Below are positions 1 to 5,552 of a stretch of 8,031 nucleotides of DNA, piece by piece. Made by a program: the position numbers and the translations under genes. Numbering within the stretch: position 1 is the stretch's first letter; each line of letters starts with the position of its first letter. Under the pieces are notes generated by a model. The model was not told the origin of the DNA. It saw nothing but the letters and a program-made list of their open reading frames with translations, and searched no databases. Source of the stretch: Akkermansiaceae bacterium (GTDB taxonomy: Bacteria > Verrucomicrobiota > Verrucomicrobiia > Verrucomicrobiales > Akkermansiaceae); assembly GCA_028293225.1 (NCBI GenBank), contig JAQGPE010000340.1, positions 1 to 8,031 of the forward strand. The letters run 5' to 3'.

Positions 1-1
1 G

Positions 2-73
2 CCTGAGCCAACGGGGGCGCTGCTCGGTCTGCTGGGCGGGCTTTCGTTGCTGCGCCGCCGCCGCAACGCCTGA
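2..73 (+). CDS. C-terminal end of a PEP-CTERM sorting-domain protein (5' truncated)
   Basis: Frame 2 runs from the window edge to a TGA at 71-73 and encodes 23 residues. They begin with Pro-Glu-Pro, continue as a Gly/Leu-rich hydrophobic segment of about 14 residues, and end with four arginines followed by Asn-Ala. This tripartite tail is the PEP-CTERM signal, known to be recognised by exosortase and found on secreted or surface proteins of Gram-negative bacteria with EPS or biofilm loci. The body of the protein lies outside the window, so its function cannot be stated. The tail points to an exported protein and to exosortase elsewhere in the genome. It is too short to count as an ordinary ORF, but the motif is distinctive. 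Confidence 0.85.
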   Translation, partial: PEPTGALLGLLGGLSLLRRRRNA

Positions 74-112
74 GATTTCCAGGGGTAACAAGCTATCAAA
101 AGCTGCAATGGG

Positions 113-142
113 AAATGCCGGTCTCTCTGGAGGCCGGCATTT
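113..142. terminator. Bidirectional hairpin terminator between convergent genes
   Basis: A perfect 9-bp stem (AAATGCCGG at 113-121 with CCGGCATTT at 134-142) can be extended inward by three more pairs including one T-G, leaving a 6-nt loop. The stem ends in A/T runs, so it reads as hairpin plus T-rich tail on both strands (TTTACTTT follows on +). It sits 40 nt after the PEP-CTERM stop and 23 nt beyond the stop of the minus-strand isomerase gene, which is the expected place for a shared terminator of convergent genes. Confidence 0.8.
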
Positions 143-164
143 TACTTTGCCGGGCCGCCGGGCT

Positions 165-1136
165 TCAGAAGATCTTGAGGCGGGCGAGGTCCTGGGTGTC
201 GACGAGGCCGACGGCGCGGCCTTCGGCATCGACGACCACCACGTCATCGACGCGATGGGAGCCGATGGTGTTGACGGCTTCGACGGCGAGGGAGTCGGCG
301 CGGACCTGGATGGGGTTGCGGGTCATGAGATCCGCGACCGGCTTGTCGCCGACGTGGGGGTCGAGCTGGTAGCTGCGGGCGAAGTCGCCGTGGGTGAAGA
401 TGCCGGCCATTTTCCCGGTGGGGGAGACGACCACGCAGGCGCCGGAGCGGGCCTTTGACATGGCGGCGAGGGTGTCGCGGACGGTGGCCTGTTCCGGGAC
501 GGAGGCCATGCGGTCGCCGGCGCGCATGATGTCGGAGACCTTGGTGAGGAGGGCGCGGCCGAGGGCGCCGCCGGGGTGGAAGCGGGCGAACTCCTTTTCG
601 GTGAAGCCGCGAGCCTCGAGCAGGACCATGGCGAGAGCGTCGCCCATGACGAGCATGGCGGTGGAGGAGGAGGTGGGGGCGAGATTAAGCGGGCAGGCTT
701 CGCGCTCGACCGAGGTGTCGAGGGTGACCTCGCTGTGGGCGGAGAGGGTGGAAGAGGCCTTGCCGGTGAGGGCGACGAGGCGGACCTCGAAGCGCTTGAT
801 GTGGGGGAGCAGGTCGAGGAGTTCCGGGGTTTCGCCGGAGTAGGAGAGCAGCAGGACCGCGTCGCCATCGGAGAGGATGCCGAGGTCGCCGTGGAGGGCG
901 TTCTGGGAATTCAGGACGACGGCGGTGGCGCCGGTGGAGTTCAGGGTGGCGGCGATCTTGTGGCCGATGTTGCCGGACTTGCCGATGCCGACGACGACGA
1001 TCTTGCCGCGCTGCTCCAGGGTCTGCTGGAGGATTTCGATGGCGCGGGCAAAGGAGGGTCCGAGGCGCGCGGCCATCTGGCGCAGGGCTTCGGTTTCCAT
1101 TTCGATCACCTGGCGCGCTTTCGCGAGAAAATCCAT
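165..1136 (-). CDS. kdsD: Arabinose-5-phosphate isomerase, KdsD/KpsF/GutQ family (SIS + two CBS domains)
   Basis: The 323-aa product has the family's usual length and order: N-terminal helix, SIS domain (about 30-195), then two CBS domains (about 203-260 and 267-323). The family interconverts D-ribulose-5-phosphate and D-arabinose-5-phosphate in the cytoplasm, the first committed step to Kdo for LPS. Residues matching the catalytic set of E. coli KdsD are present: Lys53 in GIGKSG, His82 in HGDLG, Glu102 in SYSGE, Glu146 in EACP and His187 in HPGGALG. One deviation: the loop before HGDLG, usually HPAEA, reads NSQNA here. The ATG at 1136 has no Shine-Dalgarno-like sequence. It lies 54 nt downstream of the reductase gene on the same strand, so the two may be co-transcribed, although no functional link is obvious. 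No kdsA, kdsC or lpt genes are adjacent. The paralogues KdsD, KpsF and GutQ cannot be separated by sequence alone. Confidence 0.93.
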   Translation of the reverse strand: MDFLAKARQVIEMETEALRQMAARLGPSFARAIEILQQTLEQRGKIVVVGIGKSGNIGHKIAATLNSTGATAVVLNSQNALHGDLGILSDGDAVLLLSYSGETPELLDLLPHIKRFEVRLVALTGKASSTLSAHSEVTLDTSVEREACPLNLAPTSSSTAMLVMGDALAMVLLEARGFTEKEFARFHPGGALGRALLTKVSDIMRAGDRMASVPEQATVRDTLAAMSKARSGACVVVSPTGKMAGIFTHGDFARSYQLDPHVGDKPVADLMTRNPIQVRADSLAVEAVNTIGSHRVDDVVVVDAEGRAVGLVDTQDLARLKIF

Positions 1137-1190
1137 GGGCGGAGGATGGCTGGGATCGGGGCCGGGCGGAAATGTAATTTTGGAACGGGG

Positions 1191-2150
1191 TTACAGGGGG
1201 ATGATCTGGACGGTCAGATCGTTGTGGAGGGGGAGGGTTTGGCAAAGGGCGGTGACGGCTGCGGCGGTGGGGGCGCGGAAGAGGAGGAAGCCGTGCCAGT
1301 CGGCGGCGTCCCAGGGGGCGGTGTGGGCGCTGAGGAGCAGGCCGTCGCGGCGCAGGGCCTCAAGGGCGGCGATTTGGGCGGGGATGAGCGAGTGGTAAGG
1401 GGCGTCGACGGGGCGGGTGCGGGTCAGGGTGACCATGAAGCGCGGGACGGTATCGAGGGCGGTTTCGGGATCGAAGTCGGTGGTGGGAGGAAGCTGGTAG
1501 GGTGGCTCCGCGAAGATGCCGGCCAGGCGGGTTTGCCACTGGGCGAGGACGGCGTGGCGGTCGGAGTCGGTGCCGTGGGCGGCGCTCCAGGCGACGAAGG
1601 GCGGGAGAGGCGACATGCCGTTGAACCAGAAGATGCCGTGGTGGATGGGGGTCAGGATGGCTTCGAGAGAGGGGTTGAAACCGTGACCGCCGTAGCCTGC
1701 GGCTCCGCCGCCGGTGGTCATGAGGACCATGGCGCGCTTGTCGCGGGCGAAGCCGGTCTCGAACCAGCGGCCCTCGCCGTACATGCGGCCGTAGGCGAGG
1801 ACGCGATCGACCCAGCCTTTCAGGATCGCGGGCATGCCGTACCACCAGAGGGGGAAGGAGAAGATCAGCAGGTCGCAGGCTTCGACCTTGCGCATTTCGG
1901 CATCGAGCTCCGGGACGAAGCCGGCGTGTTCGGTGGCGTGGGCTTCTTCGACCTGCTGCTTCAGGTAGGCGGGGTCGGCGGTGGTCGTGAAATTCCGGCG
2001 GTCGGAGACGGGGTCGAAGCGCTGGGCGTAGAGGTCGGAGAAAACGACCTGGTGGCCGGCGGTGGCGAGGGTCGCGGCGGCGGTGCGGGCCAGGGAGGTG
2101 GAGAAGCTCTGCGGCTCGGGGTGGGCGTGGACGATCAGGATGTTGGCCAT
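1191..2150 (-). CDS. NAD(P)H:quinone oxidoreductase-like flavodoxin-fold protein fused to a YCII-like domain
   Basis: Residues 1-210 of 319 match the Flavodoxin_2/NQO1-like family. They open with the beta strand ILIVHAHPEPQSF (residues 4-16), followed by the flavin/substrate segment PLWWYGMPAILKGWVDRVL (100-118) and TTGGG at 145-149. Such enzymes bind FAD or FMN in the cytosol and reduce quinones by two electrons with NAD(P)H. Residues 236-319 look like a separate YCII-type alpha/beta domain: a strand RFMVTLTR, a helix ending in RRDGLLLSAH, a strand HGFLLF and a last strand VQIIPL. The two parts are joined by a Pro-rich linker (about 215-235). Family members are usually near 190-270 aa, so the tail is an addition. 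The ATG at 2150 is chosen because the fold starts right there; a TTG 36 nt upstream would add 12 residues with no homology. No clear ribosome binding site is visible. It is divergent from an HxlR regulator, which probably controls it. Confidence 0.85.
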   Translation of the reverse strand: MANILIVHAHPEPQSFSTSLARTAAATLATAGHQVVFSDLYAQRFDPVSDRRNFTTTADPAYLKQQVEEAHATEHAGFVPELDAEMRKVEACDLLIFSFPLWWYGMPAILKGWVDRVLAYGRMYGEGRWFETGFARDKRAMVLMTTGGGAAGYGGHGFNPSLEAILTPIHHGIFWFNGMSPLPPFVAWSAAHGTDSDRHAVLAQWQTRLAGIFAEPPYQLPPTTDFDPETALDTVPRFMVTLTRTRPVDAPYHSLIPAQIAALEALRRDGLLLSAHTAPWDAADWHGFLLFRAPTAAAVTALCQTLPLHNDLTVQIIPL

Positions 2151-2235
2151 GAGGGGGAGATTGCCGCATGGGGGTGAAAATCGCAATTACCCACTATTTT
2201 GTCACTTACCCACGAAAAGGTGCTAATTGTTCAGC
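2151..2235. promoter_or_regulatory. Divergent control region with an 8-bp direct repeat, putative HxlR operator
   Basis: This is the gap between the minus-strand reductase and the plus-strand HxlR gene. It is clearly more AT-rich than its surroundings. TTACCCAC occurs at 2187-2194 and again at 2206-2213, start to start 19 bp, about two helical turns, so both copies face the same side of the helix. Sites spaced like this often bind a dimeric winged-helix regulator. Each copy lies close to both genes, so one bound regulator could control both promoters. No confident -35/-10 pair is visible on either strand. AAAAGG at 2215-2220 may be the HxlR ribosome binding site. The operator role is inference from position and repeat geometry. 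Confidence 0.5.
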
Positions 2236-2553
2236 ATGAACTATGAGCAATGTCCGATCATGCAGACGTTGGAGGTGATCGGCGGGAAATGGAAGCCGAT
2301 CGTGCTGCACTATCTGGAGGAGGGGCCGCGGCGGTCCGGGGAGCTCGGGCGGTTGATTCCTCAGGCCAGCGGGAAGATGTTGACCCAGCAGTTGCGGGAG
2401 TTGGAGCGGGACGGGGTGATCGAGCGGAAGGTGTATCAGCAGGTGCCGCCGAAGGTGGAGTATCTGCTGACGCCGCTGGGGGAGAGTTTGCGGCCGGTGA
2501 TGGCGGCGATGTGTGCGTGGGGAGACAGAAGACTTGAAGACGCAAGACGCTAG
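2236..2553 (+). CDS. HxlR (DUF24) family winged-helix transcriptional regulator
   Basis: The 105-aa product spans nearly the whole of a typical HxlR protein. It shows the family signature IGGKWKPIVLHYL (15-27), the recognition region SGELGRLIPQASGKMLTQQL (34-53), RELERDGVIER (54-64) and the wing to YLLTPLGESL (76-85). HxlR proteins are small DNA-binding dimers; several (YodB, HypR, QorR) sense quinones or electrophiles through an N-terminal cysteine and control quinone or nitro reductases. Here a cysteine falls at position 6 if translation begins at the ATG at 2236, the same position as in YodB. A TTG at 2227 would add three residues and is better spaced (6 nt) from AAAAGG at 2215-2220, so the start is open. 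The gene is divergent from the quinone reductase-like gene, which supports a local redox-responsive regulator. The inducer is unknown. Confidence 0.9.
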   Translation: MNYEQCPIMQTLEVIGGKWKPIVLHYLEEGPRRSGELGRLIPQASGKMLTQQLRELERDGVIERKVYQQVPPKVEYLLTPLGESLRPVMAAMCAWGDRRLEDARR

Positions 2554-2787
2554 ATTTGAGGGGAGAATCGGAGTCTCAGGAAGAGCGGGCGCGGCGGAAT
2601 TTGCCGGGGAAGGGGCGTGAGGGCGCGCCCGTCGTGCGTGCTTGCGCACGGTTGGATCCCAGGGGTTTCGCCCCTGGCTGTCTCATTTCGCACCTGCGGC
2701 GCTCCGAGGATAAAGTGCGGCCGGAGGCCGGGGGCTTTTGGACGGGGGGCTGGAAAGCCCCCGCTCCTTTCCGCGCCAGAGTGGAGA
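2554..2787. repeat. Hairpin-rich non-coding stretch, possible interspersed repeat / terminator region
   Basis: No credible gene lies in these 234 bases, which separate the convergent HxlR (+) and Fe-S scaffold (-) genes. Four short perfect stems are packed here: CGTGCG/CGCACG (2633-2650), CCAGGGG/CCCCTGG with a 5-nt loop (2659-2677), CGGCC/GGCCG with a 3-nt loop (2718-2730), and GGGGGCT/AGCCCCC around a GGAA loop (2745-2762). The left arm GGGGGCT also occurs at 2730-2736, so the last stem has an alternative partner. None is followed by a proper T run. One or more may still end transcription of the flanking genes. The density of hairpins resembles REP-like intergenic repeats, but only a genome search can tell. 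Confidence 0.45.
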
Positions 2788-3255
2788 TCAGTCGAGGGGG
2801 ACGATGCGGATCTTGCCGGCGGGCTTTTGGAGGGCGGCGGCGAGGGTCGGGGCGACGGAGGAGGGAAGGGTCGCGGGAGCTGGCGGGGTTTGGTCGAGGG
2901 CGCTTTTGAGGGCGCCTTCGACGAGCTGGCCGCAGTGGATTTTCATCGGCGGGAGGGCGCCGAGATCGCCGGTGAGTTCGTTGGCGGTGAGTTCGCGGGC
3001 TTCCTCGGCGGTTTTGCCTTTGAGGAGCTCGGTGGCCATGGAGGCGACGGCGATGGCGGTCTGGCAGCCGAAGGACTGGAAGGAGGCGCGGTCGATGACC
3101 TTCTTGCCGTCCTTTTCGGTGAACTTCAGCCACATGCGCAGCATGTCGCCGCAGTCGGGGGAGCCGACGGTGCCGACGGCGTCAGCATCGGCCATTTCGC
3201 CCTGATTTTTCGGATCGGCGAGGGCATTGCGGACCTTTTCTTCGAAATCGCTCAC
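2788..3255 (-). CDS. Iron-sulfur cluster assembly scaffold protein, IscU / NifU N-terminal type
   Basis: The 155-aa product carries the IscU fold signatures in order: GSPDCGDML with Cys35 and Asp37, SFGCQTAIA with Cys64, and LPPMKIHCGQL with His107 and Cys108. Three cysteines plus the Asp are the known cluster-building ligands of IscU. LPPMK (101-105) corresponds to the LPPVK site through which IscU is known to be handled by the HscA chaperone. The protein would assemble Fe-S clusters in the cytoplasm and pass them to apo-proteins. Residues 121-155 form a Pro/Ala-rich tail ending in a short basic-hydrophobic stretch not found in E. coli IscU (128 aa). The start is a GTG at 3255; the preceding residues fit the usual N-terminal helix, so a later ATG (residue 21) is less likely. 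No iscS/sufS, iscA, hscA or fdx gene is adjacent, so it stands alone here. It could equally be named SufU-like or nifU-like. Confidence 0.9.
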   Translation of the reverse strand: MSDFEEKVRNALADPKNQGEMADADAVGTVGSPDCGDMLRMWLKFTEKDGKKVIDRASFQSFGCQTAIAVASMATELLKGKTAEEARELTANELTGDLGALPPMKIHCGQLVEGALKSALDQTPPAPATLPSSVAPTLAAALQKPAGKIRIVPLD

Positions 3256-3286
3256 GGCGGGACGATGCGGCAGGATCGAATGGATT

Positions 3287-3300
3287 CAAGCCCGGGCTTG
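3287..3300. promoter_or_regulatory. Perfect 14-bp palindrome between divergent genes
   Basis: CAAGCCCGGGCTTG is a perfect dyad without spacer, 32 bp upstream of the scaffold start and 67 bp upstream of the kinase-like gene start. A palindrome in a divergent promoter region may be an operator for a dimeric regulator. GC-rich palindromes also arise by chance in such DNA, and no promoter elements can be assigned with confidence around it. Confidence 0.3.
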
Positions 3301-3334
3301 CCAAGCGCCTCAGGGAGGGAAAATCTAACGAAGC

Positions 3335-3353
3335 AAGGGGCGCTCCGCCCCTT
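3335..3353. repeat. Short GC-rich hairpin in the leader of the kinase-like gene
   Basis: An 8-bp perfect stem, AAGGGGCG (3335-3342) with CGCCCCTT (3346-3353), closes on a CTC loop. It ends 13 nt before the ATG at 3367. No T run follows, and it lies between divergent genes, so a terminator role is unlikely. The 9-mer GGCGCTCCG at 3339-3347 also occurs at 2698-2706 in the preceding intergenic stretch, a hint that both gaps hold related repeat sequence. It could also affect translation of the downstream mRNA. Confidence 0.4.
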
Positions 3354-3366
3354 CCCCGAGAGGGTT

Positions 3367-4860
3367 ATGCATTTTCTGGGCATTGAGATCGGTCACGCCG
3401 CGACGCGGGTGGTGGCGCTGGACCTGGAGGCCGCTGCGGTGGCCGCTGAGGCGGTGTCGGCCCATGCGTGGATCGAGGGCCTGCCGGACGGCTATCGCGA
3501 GCAGGACCCGGCGGTGTGGATCGCGGCGGTGGATCACGCGGTGCGCGAGGTGCTGGGAAAAATCGGCGCGGCGCGCTCGAACGTGGCGGGGATCGGCCTG
3601 ACCTCCCCGACCGGCGGGATGGTGGTGCTGGACGAGAACAATCACATTTTGCGGCCGGCGAAACTGGGCAGCGATCGCTCCGCGACGCGGCAGGCGGAGG
3701 AGATCGCGCGGGCCTTTGGCGGCGCGCCGGGACTGATCGAGCTGGCGGGAAATCCGGTGGAGACCGGATCGCTGGCAGCGCAGTGCCTGTGGCTGAAGCA
3801 GCATGAGCCGTATCATTTCCAGCGGGTCTCGCGGGTGCTGACGGCGCAGGATTTCATCGGCTACTGGCTGACGGGCGAGGCCGGGACGGAAGCGGGCACG
3901 GCCTCGACGACCGGGCTGTTCGACGTGCCGGGGCGGCGCTGGTGCCGGGACCTGGCGGAGTTTGTGGATGGGCGGATGGGCGAGATGCTGGCGCCGCTGA
4001 TTTCACCGGCGCAACCGCGCGGGACGCTGCGGCCGGCGCTGTGCCGGGCGTGGGGACTCAACGAAGCCGTGATCGTGGCGCCGGGCTCCGGGGCGGCGGC
4101 GCTGGCCGCGCTGGCGGTGGGCGCGGCGTCCGACAGCGATGTGGTGGCGGACCTGTCCGCGGACGGCTCGCTGTGCGGGGTGTCCGACCGGCCGGTGGTC
4201 GATTTCCGCGGCGAGGCGACGGCGCTGTGCGATGCCTCCGGGCGCTGGCTGGCGCGGATGGGGATGGCCAATGCGGTGTCCTCCCGTGAGTTCGTGCGGC
4301 GGCACTACGGCTGGTCGCCCGCGGAGTTCGAGCGGCAGCTGGCGACCGCGGCGCCGGGAGCGAACGGGCTACTACTGCTGCCGTACCTGTCCGGGGAGAT
4401 CACCCCGCGGCTGCCGGATGGCGTGGGGGTGCTGCACGGGATCACGCCGGACAATTTTACGCCCGGGAACTTCGCCCGGGCGGCGGCGGAAGGGCTGGCG
4501 CTGGGCTTTGGATTCGCCTTCAGCCGGCTGCGCGATCTAGGCTTCGAGCCGAAGGGAGTCCGGGTGGCGCGGGACGCGGGGCCGGCTTTCCAGCAACTGC
4601 TGGCGGACGTCTTCGGCGTGCCGGTGGTGGCGATGGCCGGGGTCGGCGGTCCGCTGCTGGGCGCGGCGATGCAGGCGGCGGTGGTGTATTTCCGCCAGAA
4701 CGGCGAGTCGCTGGGCTTTGACGAGATTTCCAGCTACATCGTGACCGTGGATGAAGGGACGCGCCGCGATCCGGACCGCGGGCGGCACGAGTTTTACCAG
4801 GAGTTGCTCGCCCGGCAGCAGTACCTGGTCGAGACCCTGCACTCCGGGGGATTTCTCTGA
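3367..4860 (+). CDS. FGGY carbohydrate kinase (xylulokinase-like) homologue with degenerate active site
   Basis: The 497-aa length and overall order match xylulokinase-type FGGY kinases, which phosphorylate sugars with ATP. Family landmarks remain: VVLDENNHILRPA (86-98), QDFIGYWLTGE (161-171), GLFDVPGRRW (183-192), LPYLSGEITPR (338-348) and FQQLLADVFGVPV (408-420). Diagnostic catalytic parts are changed. The N-terminal GIDxGT is GIEIGH (5-10). The substrate loop usually QMHG reads PTGG (81-84). The GxGDNA segment with the catalytic Asp reads PGSGAAA (239-245). The phosphate motif SLGTSG reads DLSADG (263-268). The C-terminal GGGA of the ATP site reads ARDA (401-404). It therefore probably lacks normal sugar kinase activity, or works on something else. 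The frame is intact, which argues for a retained role rather than decay. The ATG at 3367 follows GAGAGGG at 3358-3364, with very short spacing. Its stop overlaps the acyltransferase start, so it leads the operon. The long upstream extension of the frame to 2617 is the complement of the scaffold gene and is not coding. Confidence 0.82.
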   Translation: MHFLGIEIGHAATRVVALDLEAAAVAAEAVSAHAWIEGLPDGYREQDPAVWIAAVDHAVREVLGKIGAARSNVAGIGLTSPTGGMVVLDENNHILRPAKLGSDRSATRQAEEIARAFGGAPGLIELAGNPVETGSLAAQCLWLKQHEPYHFQRVSRVLTAQDFIGYWLTGEAGTEAGTASTTGLFDVPGRRWCRDLAEFVDGRMGEMLAPLISPAQPRGTLRPALCRAWGLNEAVIVAPGSGAAALAALAVGAASDSDVVADLSADGSLCGVSDRPVVDFRGEATALCDASGRWLARMGMANAVSSREFVRRHYGWSPAEFERQLATAAPGANGLLLLPYLSGEITPRLPDGVGVLHGITPDNFTPGNFARAAAEGLALGFGFAFSRLRDLGFEPKGVRVARDAGPAFQQLLADVFGVPVVAMAGVGGPLLGAAMQAAVVYFRQNGESLGFDEISSYIVTVDEGTRRDPDRGRHEFYQELLARQQYLVETLHSGGFL

Positions 4861-5552
4861 TGGCCGCGAGCAAGAGCAGCGAAATCCGCACCAGCAGGAA
4901 GTCGGAGCGGCTGGGGCGTCTGGCAGGCCGGCTGATGCAGGCCTACAGCGCGACCTTGCGGCTGGAGATCGTCGACCGGAGCGGGCTGACGGGGCCGGGT
5001 GCGATCGGCGGGCCGGTGGTGTATTGCCTGTGGCACGACAGTATTTTCGTGGTGCCGGCGGCTTGGAAGCAGCTTTGTGGCAAGACCCGCAAGGCGGTGG
5101 TGCTGACGAGTGCCAGTCATGATGGCGCGATCCTGGCGAATGCGGTCGGCGTCTTCGGCATCGGATCGGTGCGGGGGTCTTCCTCGCGGCGGGCGATCGG
5201 CGCGCTGGTGGCGCTGCGCAAGGCGTTGCGGGACGGGCTGGACACCTGCATCACGCCGGACGGGCCGCGCGGGCCGCGGCATGTGCTGCAGCCGGGGGTG
5301 GTGAAGCTGGCGGAAGCGGGGGAGGCGCCGCTGATCCCGATCCATGTGCGATTCTCGAAGCCGTGGCGGTTGAAGACGTGGGACCGGTTCCAGGTGCCGC
5401 GGCCCTTCAGCACGGTGCGCGTCATTTTCGACACGGCGATTGCGGTGCCGCCGAACCTTTCGGAAAATGAATTTGAAGACTGGCGCGGGCGCATCGAGGA
5501 AGTGATGCGGCGCGGCGACCGCGAAACCTTTTCAGACGACGACCCAAGATGA
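4860..5552 (+). CDS. DUF374 / lysophospholipid acyltransferase-like protein
   Basis: The 230-aa product matches the DUF374 branch of the LPLAT acyltransferase superfamily. Landmarks are [16 protein letters not shown] (55-70) with the candidate catalytic His59, LTSASHDG (82-89), RGSSSR (105-110), TPDGPRGPR (132-140) and the strand APLIPIHV (156-163). Related enzymes transfer fatty acyl groups to glycerolipids or to lipid A at the inner membrane. A basic N-terminus (1-20) could associate with the membrane, and no clear transmembrane segment is seen. The acceptor is unknown; a lipid A or ornithine-lipid-like substrate is a guess. The ATG at 4860 overlaps the preceding TGA by one base (TGATG), which suggests translational coupling. 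Its own stop overlaps the folD start. The last residues are acidic (SDDDP). Nothing appears broken. Confidence 0.85.
   Translation: MAASKSSEIRTSRKSERLGRLAGRLMQAYSATLRLEIVDRSGLTGPGAIGGPVVYCLWHDSIFVVPAAWKQLCGKTRKAVVLTSASHDGAILANAVGVFGIGSVRGSSSRRAIGALVALRKALRDGLDTCITPDGPRGPRHVLQPGVVKLAEAGEAPLIPIHVRFSKPWRLKTWDRFQVPRPFSTVRVIFDTAIAVPPNLSENEFEDWRGRIEEVMRRGDRETFSDDDPR

Noticed and set aside
113..142. Inverted repeat as a transposon end or attachment site
   Set aside because: It is explained by its place between convergent genes with T-rich tails on both strands, and no transposase or target duplication is nearby.
576..2177. Long + strand open frame (533 aa) opposite the isomerase and reductase genes
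   Set aside because: It is Gly/Glu/Val-rich, shows no domain signature and mirrors two clear genes on the minus strand; such shadow frames are common in very GC-rich DNA.
2151..2186. TTG start at 2186 for the reductase-like gene
   Set aside because: The 12 added residues have no similarity to the fold, which starts at the ATG at 2150, and they run into the probable control region.
2617..3366. Upstream extension of the kinase-like reading frame
   Set aside because: It is antisense to the Fe-S scaffold, has no FGGY similarity, and the family N-terminus begins exactly at ATG 3367.
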